This document shows positions 23,140-34,418 of a DNA stretch of 64,000 nt, piece after piece. Source of the stretch: Cymodocea nodosa. Taxonomy: Eukaryota; Streptophyta; Magnoliopsida; Alismatales; Cymodoceaceae. The position numbers and the translations under genes are program-made. The stretch covers positions 4,732,001 through 4,796,000 of the forward strand of contig CM072343.1 of the NCBI GenBank assembly GCA_036874045.1, in the 5' to 3' direction. How positions within the stretch are numbered: the first letter of the stretch is position 1; the number at the start of each line of letters is the position of its first letter. The notes beneath the pieces were generated by a model. That model was not told where the DNA came from. It saw nothing but the letters and a program-made list of their open reading frames with translations, and did no database searches.

Positions 23140-23590
23140 TTTACATCAGTCTCATCAAAGTTTGGCTTCAATCTAACTAATATAAGTTTTTTCTTTTCTT
23201 TTATTTTTTTCTTCAGTTTAATTAACTAAAGTTTTTTATTTTTTACTTCAATCATATTGTATCTCACCTTCGTTCATATTGATGTTTTTTATTTTTTCAT
23301 CAGTCTAACCATTTTTTTATTTTTTTCTTCAATCTAACTAACTAAAGTTTTTTATTTTTTTTCTATTTTTTCATCAATCTAACCATATTTTACCTTCGAT
23401 CAGACCAAAGTTTTTTATTTTCTCATCGATCTAACCGTATCTCATCTTCAATTAGATTAAAGTTTTTTATTTATTTTTTCATCGATCTGACCATATCTCA
23501 CTTTTGATTAGACCAAAATTTTTTATTTTTTATTATCTTTTCATCAATCTAATCGTATCTCACCTTCGATCTAACCTAAGTTTTTTTAAA
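23140..23590. repeat. Minisatellite inside the hAT element, about 55-65 bp units
   Basis: The phrase 'AAAGTTTTTTATTTTTT, CATCAATCTAACC, TATCTCACCTTCGAT' recurs about seven times with substitutions and length changes between 23140 and 23590. It lies between the element end and the transposase 3' end. No coding potential. Confidence 0.75.
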
Positions 23591-23899
23591 AAATTTTAAA
23601 TAAAAATAAAAATAAAAAAATTACAACATTATCTAATAATAAATTCATCGTTCAAACATATTATTTTATTTATAAATATATGGACATCAAATATAAGTCA
23701 TCATTCATTCACTACATTAAAATCAATATCAAGATATCATCAACTCACCATCATCCATCAACACATTCAAACACAAGTCATAAAATTAAAATAATTATTT
23801 TATTTCTAAATTCAAATTAAAAAATACATTTTTTTTGTAATTACATCAAATATATTTACATTTAATATACATAATTATATTTAAATATTTAAATTTACA

Positions 23900-25790
23900 A
23901 ATTCATTAATGAAGTCGTCTTTCTATTGTCCACGAATACAAGCAAACTCCCAATCTTTAACACACATTAATACTTCTCTTATTAGTAAATCTCTAGCCAT
24001 TAATGATAAAATAGGAAATATATGTTTTTGTGTTTTCCACCAATTTATTACATCAAAATTTAGAAAATCATGATTATCTCTTATTAAATAGCTATGATTA
24101 GTATTATTAAAATTATTTAATTTTTTCCTATTTGTTACATTAAAATCACTATATTCATCATCAAATAAACTATAATCAATTATTAATGATGATGACGATA
24201 GTTGTGAAAAATAAGGTATATTTTGTGTTTGTTGTTGTGTTTCATATTTTATAACATACATATCAAACATATTATTTAAACTTTCTTCTATATTTTCAAT
24301 TATTACATCAAGTTCTATGTTTAAACAAGTTTATATTACATTTATTAATTTTTTAACAACTTTTACTTTAATCTTAGGATATAAACAAGCACTTAATGTA
24401 TATAAGAGAGGTATCTTATTTCAATATTTTTAAAAATTTTCTTTCATTTTTAAAACTATAGGTGAAAAAAAAAGGATAATTATTAAAAACTCTTGCAATA
24501 TTATATAAGTGTTAGATTGCATAAGCAAATGTATAATAATATATTTCTGATAAATGTTCTATTACATTATAAAATAGTTTTAAAAATTTAATAAAATAAT
24601 TAACTATTGCAAAATCATTTTCATCTAATGGTGTTGTACTATCATCTATTCTACCAATATAATAAATTTTTATACCTTCTTTATAAGGTAAACAATTATT
24701 TAACATTAAATATAATGAATTCTATGTACGAGAGACATCCATTGTAAATATTTATGTGGTAATTGAAATGAATCACATACACGATTAAATTCTTATTGTC
24801 ATCTATTACTAGATAAAATGTAACCTAATGCAATTCTAATATTTTCTAGAAAATGTTTTAATTCTTCAACACATACTTGAACTATAAGATTAATTATATA
24901 ACATATACATCTTTGGTGAAATAAATCAAAATCATTTAGTGAAGTTAATCTACTTTTAAACATAGGGATAGTTGCATTATTAATAGATGTATTATCAAAT
25001 GTAATACTACCTACTTTTTCTTTAATTTCATAAAATTCAAAAATTTCCATAATAATAGAAAAAATATTTTGAGCATTATGTGGATGATTTATTCTTCTAA
25101 ATCCTATTAATCTTTTTTGTAAAACCTAATTATCATCAATAAAATATGCAGTAATAGTAATATATCTTGTTTTACTTCTACCCTCTTAAATATCAGATGT
25201 ATATGTTATAGATGTGTTAATAGAACCTATTATATTAACTAATTCCATTCTAAGTTTATTATAAAGTTCAATAATATCTTGCTTAATTGTATTTATAGAG
25301 TCTTTTTTAAATTGTGGACAATGAACTTGTGAAATATATTTTTGAAAATGTTGACTATCACTATAATTAATAGGTAAATTTTGAATAGCAATAAATTTAA
25401 CATGTAATTCTCTAGCATGACTAGGATTATAATATCATTATGTTATATTACCTTCAGTGTTAAAATTAAGTTGTGTTTGAATCATTTTATTTTTTTCAAT
25501 ATTTTTAGATGAACAATTAACTACATATCTAGATAAATAACTTATACCACTTGAAACTTTGCATGAAAAGTCTACATTGTAAATATTACATTAGGCCTTC
25601 TCCATCGTAGTACCATCTCCTAACTCTTTCATATTTATTATAAATTTTAACCATAAATTTGATATTCTTCTTGATTTAGTAGTAGTAGTCGAAGTCAATG
25701 CTCCACTTTTACTTTCTTTTATAATTTGAGTTTGAAATTATTATTATTCTTGCTTAAAATTGTCGTTAACATTGACAACACTATTAAAGA
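23900..25790 (-). pseudogene. hAT transposase relic (BED finger to dimerisation domain)
   Basis: Read downward. A BED-type zinc finger is recognisable at about 25700-25540 (SNLWLKF...CNIY...SSGISYLSRYVVNC, last histidine altered). Next come the catalytic-domain texts TFDNTSINNA and FHQRCICYIINLIVQ (25050-24799), the middle region with FIKFLKLFYNVIEHLS (24706-24512) and the C-terminal dimerisation motif FDVINWWKT...FPILSLMARDLL (24100-23960). Many stops separate these pieces. The protein would excise and insert the element; this copy is inactive. The order and motifs match RICESLEEPER/Ac-type plant transposases. Confidence 0.87.
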
Positions 25791-25939
25791 TGAAGTCATT
25801 GAAGTTGTATGTCTTTTTTGCAAAGAATTTAACTTAAAAGTTGAAGTTTAAAAGATAATCTTTGTATTTTGTGAAAGAAAGAGAAAATATTAAATGATTA
25901 TGAATTGTAAAAAAAATTCTAATATTATTCCTCTCTCCC

Positions 25940-25942
<3 letters not shown>

Positions 25943-25972
<30 letters not shown>
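25943..25972. repeat. (TA)n microsatellite
   Basis: An uninterrupted alternating AT tract of about 30 bases upstream of the hAT transposase relic. Confidence 0.95.
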
Positions 25973-25976
<4 letters not shown>

Positions 25977-26127
25977 ATCATTAGTTTTAACGTTTGTAAG
26001 GTTATTTCAACATTTATTTATTTTAATATTTATTTTTTATGAATGTTGAAAATAATGTTTATTTTTAAATTTTAACAAAATTACAAATACAAGCTGAACC
26101 CGATCCAAATTAACTGTAACGCCTAGC

Positions 26128-26208
26128 TGGGCCGGAATCTTGCACGACGCCTTGACGGACCCTGAAGGCCTCAGCCCTCAGGTGGTGAGCTTGTGTGGGT
26201 TTAGGGTT
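26128..26208 (+). promoter_or_regulatory. Site II motif and telobox of the RRP46 promoter/5' UTR
   Basis: TGGGCC at 26128-26133 is a site II element. GGGTTTAGGGTT at 26197-26208 contains a telobox (reverse of AACCCTAAA). This pair is typical of plant genes for translation and RNA-processing machinery, which fits the exosome gene starting at 26261. The hAT remnant ends only about 15 bases before the site II motif. Confidence 0.7.
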
Positions 26209-26260
26209 CCAGCGGTCTGGCTTGGCAGAGGAAGGAACGAAAGTAGTTCCGATGGGAACA

Positions 26261-29200
26261 ATGGTGGAGGACAACCGTGTGGACGGGCGCACACCGAACC
26301 AATTGAGATCTCTTGTCTGTTCCCGTAATGTCCTCAACCGCGCTCATGGATCCGCTAGGTGGTCGCAAGGTATGTGCCTACTTTGATGCAGTGAAATTTA
26401 CTCTTTTCGCGGTGCGCATCTGTGTGTCAATGGGGTATTGCTTAAAGAACGTTTTTCGCTTTTGGATCAGAATGTTGCTATTTTCGATACATGTCTAGTC
26501 TCTGACGTATCAAAAATCGGAGGTTCTCTGTTGGAACTATTTCTCGATTTTTGTTTGTAGGTTCTGGTGCAACTTCATGGTATTTTTAATTGGTCTGCAT
26601 GAGAATGCGATTGTTCGAATGATGAGGTTTGCGCAGGGGATACCACTGTGCTTGCTGCCGTGTATGGACCGAAAGCCGGGACGAGGAAGGGCGAAAACCC
26701 CGAGAAGGCATCCATTGAAGTCATTTGGAAGCCTAAAACAGGTCAAATTGGTAAGTCATGCATGTCTGCTAATTATTCCCTCAAATGGAAGATTCTTTTG
26801 ATGTAGTGCTCTGTGCATTTCTTTTTTGCGTGTGACTCGTTTCTGGAAATTATGATGTCACCAACAGAGAATTTTTCTTTTGTAATTTTTTATTCAATTT
26901 CAGTTAAGTTGATTTGATATTTTTTTAATTGGGTCATAGGTACAAAAACACCCATGCTAATAAATATAACATGGGTGGGTGAAGAGAACGTCGCAAACAC
27001 CAAATGTAATCAGAAAAACTCCTTCCACAGCATTATACATGATTTTTGATTTTACAGGATGCCTATTCACTCAACTATGTTTTATTGGAAGTATGGAACA
27101 GTGTTAGTTATTAAGAAACAACATATTTAAGATGTAAGTGGCCAATACGAGATTGGTAGCACTTTGATAGATGGTTGACTAAGAAATATATTATTCTATA
27201 GTATGACGAGAAGTGCTAATTTGGGGATAAAATGATCTTAGTTGGTTTACATTATTCATTTTCAAAGGTGCATGGGTTTACCTTTAAGGAAAGAAAATCA
27301 ATAAATTTGGATGAAACTAGAGGTGATGATAGAGGAAAACTCAAAATTACATGATTGGAATTTTGGAAATAGCAGCAATATTTGTAATTGTACAGTCTAA
27401 CATAAAATATAGTGATGGATAGAAATAATTAGAGAAAAATGAGTCATGACATTAATGGTACATAGTTGGATTAAGGCAGGCTATCGTTAATTGTTTCATT
27501 TAGATGCAACAATTCCATATTTTTTCCCTTGGTTTTGACAATACAACTTCTCCTCTAAGAGCAATGAAGAGCTTTAACTGCTTCTGTAAGATTTCTGGCC
27601 AAGTCATTAGAACCGAGAAAGTGCATCTTAGCACTTTCGCACTTTATGTGTTGGAAGTGCACACTTTATCATGAAATAATCAATTAATTTGAACAGAGAC
27701 CATTTCTCTCAGTTGAAAAGGCTTAAGCCTGTGTATACTGTATGCTTTCTGATATCAATAGCTTGTAATGGCATATTTTATCATGAAATAATCAATTAAT
27801 TTGAACAGAGACCATGTCTCTCAGTTGAAAAGGCATAAGCCTGTGTGTATAATGCTTTCTGATATCTATAGCTTATAATGGTATATTTCTATATAACTTC
27901 TTGCACTTTCAAATTTTTGGGCTTAAGGTTACATTTGGAACTGTGGTTGGGGTCATAGTTTTCAAAAAATTTGGTTCATTGGAAAGTAATATTAGTTGCA
28001 ACCCTTTGGCCATTTTTTGTCAATAAAAAAAAAAAGTGAATATCCTTAGAAATTTAGGATAATATTTCTACAGCTTTTCCATAAATTGAATCTTATCAAT
28101 TTTTTTGAAAAGCACTGAATTTGAATGAATTGTAGAAGCTAGGTTTCTGAAAATATGGGAACCATTGTGTGTGTTTGGAAAGAGATTTTGGTAAAAAAAA
28201 ATATTTTTTTGAAAAACTGTGATGGAATCACAATTTCAAATGTAGCCTAAGTGTAGAAGTTGACCATGCTCTTTTTCCATATAACCTTATATTATGAACT
28301 AGCTCCACTGTCTGCACATGCAACAATATATTTGTGATTTCTTTCTTATTTCTTGACATATATTTTGATATTTTACTTAGGAAAACCTGGAAAGGAGTAT
28401 GAGATGATTTTGAAAGGAACATTACAGAGCATCATTCTTTTAGCAGCCCATCCAAATACAACCACCACGATCATTATTCAAGTGAGCATCTCTGGTTAAA
28501 CATGTTGCATGATTAAGATGATATCTCTTTTCAATGCCCATTATTTTGATATTTTCGTCAACTTGTAATATCCTTATGTGGAACTGAACTTTTGCTGGAT
28601 CTGGAAGTGTATGCAATTTTGTAAAAAATGGAAAATGGACATTATATGGATTAAAAATTAATACATTTTGTAAATGGGGTGTTTAAATCAGTTTTTTTGA
28701 AAAATGATATAAATAAAAAAGAATAAATATAAATATGTTTACAAATATACAAGCCTCACAATCCCCAAAATAGCTGAATAAAATAAAATATAATGCAATT
28801 GCATGTAATCCAATTTCAAAAACATATTTTTATTTTTATTATTTGTAATTGTTACTCATGACTAATGTTTAAATTAAAAACATAAGTAAACATATGAAAA
28901 GTACAAATAAGATTATAAACAACAAAATACATATCAAAATAGTGAAATTATATCCCTAAAAAAGCTCAAAAGGTGAAATTTTGGAGAAAGGCCATTTAAA
29001 TGGCCAAAAAAGGAAACATGGCCGTTTTATCTCAAAAAATTGAAAAAATGCCCATTTAAATGAAAATGGAAGTTTTTTCCCAAACTGTTTTGCCATTTTT
29101 CTGAAAAAGAAACAGATTGAAATGAAAAGCATTTACATGGTGTTTAAATGGTCTTTTGTTCTGTTTTTACAACAGTGAGTGTATGCTCACCTAAATCATA

Positions 29201-32200
29201 GTTTATAGTAAATGCTTGTGTTTCAGCTCATGTAGAGAAATTTGTACCAGCCTATTTGTGAAGTTTGTTTGGCTGCTTTTGGCTGAAGGGAAGGGCAGGG
29301 AATTCAATAAATCTGAAGCAGCTAGTTCTGAGTATTATTATCTCAGACTATAGTTTGAGATAATTGTGTTCTACATTTGAGACATCTTTTTTCCTTTTCT
29401 TGAAATGGATAAGGTGAATCTTGTTAAGAAATAGGTTTCCAGAAAGGTACAAATAGTGACTGATCAGGATGACCAACCTTGAAGAACCCAAAACTACTAT
29501 CCATTGCAACTTACCCAGATGTTGAACAAAGCATGGGCCCATTGCAAGACATCCTTTTTTCTGATTATTGTTTACAACATAAAAAGTGAGATATTTTTGA
29601 ATGATACAGTTTAAAATCATAAAGTGTACTTACTTCATAACCGAAATTCTTTTGAGTGTTGCTTTTTTATTGTAAATTGCACCTAGTAGTAGAGTTTGAA
29701 ATTTTCAGGTTGTTTCTTTTCCGTAAACTTATAAAATTCCTTTTTCTGCAGGTTATATCTGATGATGGAGCTGTATCCTTCACATCTTTTTATGATATTG
29801 CATTTAGCATGTTGTGTGATATTATTTTCTGGAGAAGTCCTAATCAAATTTCTATAACAGTCCACGTGGGATTCTTTTCAGAAAACAATCCATATGAGAA
29901 TATAATTTAAGAGTGGTAATTTGTCACAAGGATTAACTCACTCCCTCTCTACTTGTTTTATTTATAAGATTAGTGGGTACTTGGTATCCCTGCAAATTTC
30001 CATCCATTGAGTTTTCATAAATACTCTTCTGCTTAGAGAACACCTATGTACTAGTCTCAAATGAAATAATCAGGTTTCACTTCTATTAGCTTAGAAGTTG
30101 CTACTTTATTGTTGTTGCCTTGTTTTCTTCATTGCATTTGTTTCTACAATACAAATATTATTTATCAAAAAGTTTGCTAAAATACCTAGCTTATCTCTTT
30201 TATTTCATTATTTTCCTAAAACTTTGCCATTATCCTTCTTAATATATTTTATTTGACTTAAATCTCTAGATTTCCTTTCTCTAGGCTTAGCCAATTTGCA
30301 TATTCTAATTTTCTTTTATTTTGTGTTCAAACTATTATCTAATTTCTTATAGACTTGATTTTTAACTTCACTAATAATTTTTTTGGCATTTCTTTTTGCT
30401 AGCTTATACTTATCTTAATTTTTCTCATTTTCATATTTGTAATAGATTTCATAGCATTCTTTCTTTTCTTTTACCATCTTTTCTACATCTTCATTCCACC
30501 ATTTTCTTTACCTAATGAAGCTATCTCACATGATTTGCTTAAAATTTCCTTAGTGATCTTTTTATTACAAGTGATCATTCTATTTCAAAGTTTATTTACT
30601 TCTCCATCTAATTTCCATATTCATTTTAACAAGTCATCTCTAAACATCATTTTGTTTTCTTCTTTTAAATTCTACCTCCTAATTTTTGGGTTCTTATATA
30701 TTTTAGTCTTTCTCTTTTTAATTTTGATACTAGTATCTAATGTTAACAATCTATGTTATGTTGTTAAATTTTCTCCTGTATAACCTTACAATCTTTCTAC
30801 ATCCTTTGATCTATTTTCTTAGTAATTAAAAAAACCATTTGACTACCATTTGGATCATTTCTAAATGTTATTAAATGCTTATCTCTTTTCCTAAAATAAG
30901 CGTTTGCTATAAGATCACAAGTTACACTCAAGGCAAAAATTGAATTTCTGCATCTGCATTGGATGACCCATGAGGGCTATAGAGAAGAGGGGAAGCCTGC
31001 TACAGATCAACAAACCCTTTATTGAAGGATGTGTCTTTGTCGACAAAGACGTGTGGTTGATTGAAGAAGAACCACACCTGCTAAATTGAGTTTGTTACAC
31101 TAGATAGAAGAGGAAGAGACGAGTTGGCTCAATGCATCCTAGTTGCACATGTCCAAGTAACTTGCACAGACAGTTGGAGAAGATGACTTGGGTTGTCGGA
31201 TATGTTTGCAGTAGACGAGAATGATTGTAGAGGGCATCAGTGATTAAGGTTAGGATTGTGTGATTTGCTTTGATACCATGTTATCAGAGTTAAGAAAATG
31301 ACATTAGTTGTTGTAAGAGGAGTACAGGTACATTTATATGTGAAGAGTTAAATGGATCCATATATGGATATCCAATTACCCAACAACAACCCATCTAACA
31401 TATTAACATATCTAACAATTTCAAAATCAAATCAATGGAATATGCTATTTCAAAAGTTATTTTAAAGTACTTAAAATTAAAACAAAATAAGAAAAACATG
31501 TTATTTTATATCAAATGGTTCCAGTCATTAATATTGTATAAATGATTAAATTATTTTCTTGCATTATTTATTGGGTCTGAATTTATTTGAGGTGTTATAT
31601 AAATAGTTATGGTTGTTTTGTTTTTCATGAATTTATCATTTAGGTTTTGTTCCTTTTTTTCCTTTATTTCTGAATTTTCCTGAATTTTTATTTTTTATTA
31701 TATATATGCAATATTAGATTATTTCATTATTATTTATGGTATCATGCTGATGTCACTGGTTCCGCCAGTGGATCCAGTTCTGAAAACATTGCTTTTGATA
31801 TGGCTATTGGGAAGCTCACTTGAGGGTAATATTTCTCTATAGAATTTTGATTTAGTTTTCAAAGTATTTCTAATGCACTACATTTTTATTCAAGTTAATC
31901 TTGATAAATTTATTGTGTTCGGTATTGTACCTTTGGGCTATTCCTATCAATGAAAAATGCATTAACTTGAATTATTAGCTTCTTTCATGTGCCATAAATG
32001 CAGCTTGTGCTGCTCTTGTTGATGCTGGAATACCTCTAAAACACCTTGCTGGTATGTTTTTTGTCCACTTATTGGTTTAATGCTTAGCTACCTGGCCATT
32101 AACGTGAGTTGTTAAGCTCTGCAGTTGCAGTGTCTTGTGCTTTGACAGATAGTGCATCTGTAATTCTAGATCCTAGCAAAGTAGAAGAGAAGGTGATCTT

Positions 32201-34418
32201 TTTTCAGCGTTGAGCATTGGCTTTTGTACTGCATTAACTTGAAGCATGAAACTTGTCCATTACCTAGAACTTTGAAACATTTATGTAACACCACTTGTAA
32301 ATCACTGCTAGAACTATCAAAAATCCTAGCATACAGAAATTAGTGGATTTTCATTCATGAATGCAACCTCAAGTATATCAAAGGATTGATAATGAATGTA
32401 ATAGATCTAACACTTTTTATTGGCATTTCATCCGTGATTTGTGGGTTTTGACTTGGTTTGTGGAACATCTGCAGCAAGTTCAAGCATATGCTGATCTGGT
32501 CTTTCCAAACGCACCTTCTTCAGTCCTACCAATATCGTCTGGTGTTGATGGTGAACCCATTGAAAATGGAATCATTACATCTATAACACATGGTTCCATG
32601 CCAGGTAATATTTAGCTATTCTTTTGAAGTACATGCATGTTGGCTTTTTAATTTGCTACAGTTGCCGCTAATGTTGTAGTGTCTTTCTCGTTATGAAGTT
32701 TTCGTTGATGAATTATTTTCAAAGTTGATCAGTGAATGTGCCATAGCTTTTGTTTCACACTCAACCACCAAAATATGTTATTTTTTCAATGAAGTTTGCA
32801 AACCCTAGTTGGTATATTTGTCACCAAAATATGATTTTATCTTCAATTTTTCAAAATATGACCTCTGTTGGGAATAGGTGGAAGAATCAGCGGAAAAGCT
32901 TGAAACACTACTGATTGGATTATTTCATGGAAGACTATTGAATGGTTAAAATTCTGGATGAATTTATAATTATTAAGTAGCAACAACGGGCATCTGGAAC
33001 TAGAAAAACATGCCGTATATTGGAATATATGCAATAGGTGCAAATTCCGATCTCATTGTCAAAATGAATAATAATGTTGGAAAGTATGATAAATGTAACT
33101 ATAAGAAAATTGGACAAGATAAATATATAGAGGAAAATAGGTGATAACCAACTGTCATGTTGCCAAAACATCTCATAATTATATTATTAACTTTGGCCCC
33201 ATTTATTGAATGGAAAAAGTATTCACTTAATAATATAAAACAAAGATATTTACTTAATTTAATTAAATACAACAAAATGAAATGAGATGCAAAAGACATG
33301 ATATACTATTAATTTGATGAATGAAGGTTAAAGCTGTTACAGATTGGAATCGTGAAGCAAATTAATTATCGAAGAAAAAACAACTAACAATATCATGCCA
33401 AACTTCACTGAGAACGTGGTAGATGCCAATCTACATCCACTATTTGTGATGATTTTACTGCACAATTTAGACATGGGATGCGTTTAACTCTATGATGTTT
33501 GAATGCTGATATGAATAAAAGTATTGTTTCTAATGAAATGAATATACAACATGAATATGGATACAAATATTTTTTTTGATGTCCATATACAAGTTATGAT
33601 ATTTTTTAAGGTAATTAAGAAGTGAACATATGTAACAAGAAATCTAAAACACTAAGTAGAACATACTGATAGGTTGATATAAGATATACACGTCAAATGT
33701 TGATACCAAAATACATTCATGATTCATCACAAAATACTAATTAGATATTTAATTGTAAATACAAGTCATAAAAGTATGCAATAATGGTTCAAACATAATT
33801 AAGATATGGTCATTTCAGATTTTAAACCTGTCGTATCTGAGATTCTTAGTTTCTCATCAAAATCTGAAACAAACAATGATGACATGGATTTTGTGTAAAA
33901 TCTAGTAGATTTTTAATAGTGCTTTTCGATACAAAGTTTTTGGAAATTTACCTGATGGAAAAGTTGTGGAAACAAGATCTTATGTTTCCAAGAATACTTC
34001 ATAACTTTCTTGTATTTACAAAGAAAAAATCGCCCAATAAGTAATGGTTTTCAATAAATTAGTCTTCTGAAAAAATTATTATCTCAATCTTAGTTTCAAA
34101 CACAGGCTAATTACCTTTTTTTGACTTGCTATAGTTGCTTAATAACCAAGAGTACTAGTTTGTGTTAGGATCTCCATGTTTGTTGCTATGACGGATAAGC
34201 GTTCACTTCATAATCAGGCTTTTGCTATAGTTATGTTGCATTTCTTGTCCTTGTTGAGATGCTTGCTTTTCAATAAACGTTTTGTCTTATGTGTCGTTTT
34301 CTTTCTTGACTTTTGAGCAGTGAATGACTATCTTCATTGCCTTGCACGTGGTCGTGCAGCATGTTCAAAGATCTCGGAGTTTCTTAGGAAAAACCTTAAA
34401 ACAGCAGTGGAACCATAA
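26261..34418 (+). CDS. RRP46: Exosome complex core subunit RRP46 (RNase PH-like), 8 exons
   Basis: Coding exons: 26261-26369, 26637-26750, 28381-28481, 29752-29772, 31979-32051, 32125-32192, 32475-32604 and 34321-34418. All borders are GT/AG, the phases agree, and the join gives 237 residues with one stop at 34416. Diagnostic texts are DGRTPNQLRSL, HGSARWSQGD, AAVYGPKAGT, SIEVIWKPKTGQIG, AACAALVDAGIPLKHLAVA, GIITSITHG and VNDYLHCLARGRAA. The length is very close to Arabidopsis RRP46 as I remember it. RRP46 is one of six RNase PH-like ring subunits of the RNA exosome, which degrades and trims RNA 3'-5' in nucleus and cytoplasm; the eukaryotic ring is generally structural rather than catalytic. 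An in-frame ATG three codons upstream (26252) is an alternative start, and another at 26195 is less likely. Exon 4 is only 21 nt. Introns 2, 3, 4 and 7 are 1.3-2.2 kb and host transposon debris. Confidence 0.95.
27665..27888. repeat. Two-copy tandem duplication, 112-bp unit, in RRP46 intron 2
   Basis: The unit starting TTTATCATGAAATAATCAAT at 27665 recurs at 27777 with few substitutions (for example CCATTTCTC versus CCATGTCTC). Confidence 0.9.
30180..30905 (-). mobile_element. RTE-clade LINE fragment in RRP46 intron 4
   Basis: Minus-strand translation from 30905 gives ANAYFRKRDKHLITFRN...DCKVI, the C-terminal endonuclease text of plant RTE LINEs. Farther down (about 30510-30370) it gives ENGGMKM-type remnants and KYKLAKRNAKKIISEVKN, the linker before reverse transcriptase. 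Many stops; no RT domain remains here. Confidence 0.72.
31267..31417 (-). mobile_element. Short copia LTR (139 bp) with primer-binding site in RRP46 intron 4
   Basis: Plus-strand 31279 TGTTATCAGAG to 31417 TCTAACA is a TG...CA LTR on the minus strand, with a TATAAATG promoter-like word in the middle. Directly inside it, 31267-31278 reads TGGTATCAAAGC on the minus strand, a tRNA-Met primer-binding site. About 300 bases of leader (down to roughly 30950) follow. The tiny LTR suggests a TRIM-like or small copia element; the second LTR is missing. Confidence 0.75.
32605..34320. other. RRP46 intron 7; possible LTR-like start at about 32867
   Basis: TGTTGGGAATAGGTGGAAG at about 32867 resembles the start of a Tork-like copia LTR, but no matching end or target duplication was found. 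Otherwise AT-rich with no coding frame. Confidence 0.3.

Larger units (their letters stand above)
22850..26112 (-). mobile_element. Decayed hAT (Ac-like) DNA transposon
   Basis: The two ends are rich in GACCCGAA/GGATC/CCCGATCC words (22868-23090 and 26095-26110), the usual subterminal motifs of plant hAT elements. Between them lies a minus-strand transposase relic (25790-23900), a minisatellite and a TA microsatellite. Exact termini and the 8-bp target duplication could not be placed. Confidence 0.6.

Noticed and set aside
32867-34160. Possible solo copia LTR in RRP46 intron 7
   Set aside because: Only the start-like TGTTGGGAATAGG is visible; no matching terminus or target duplication was found.
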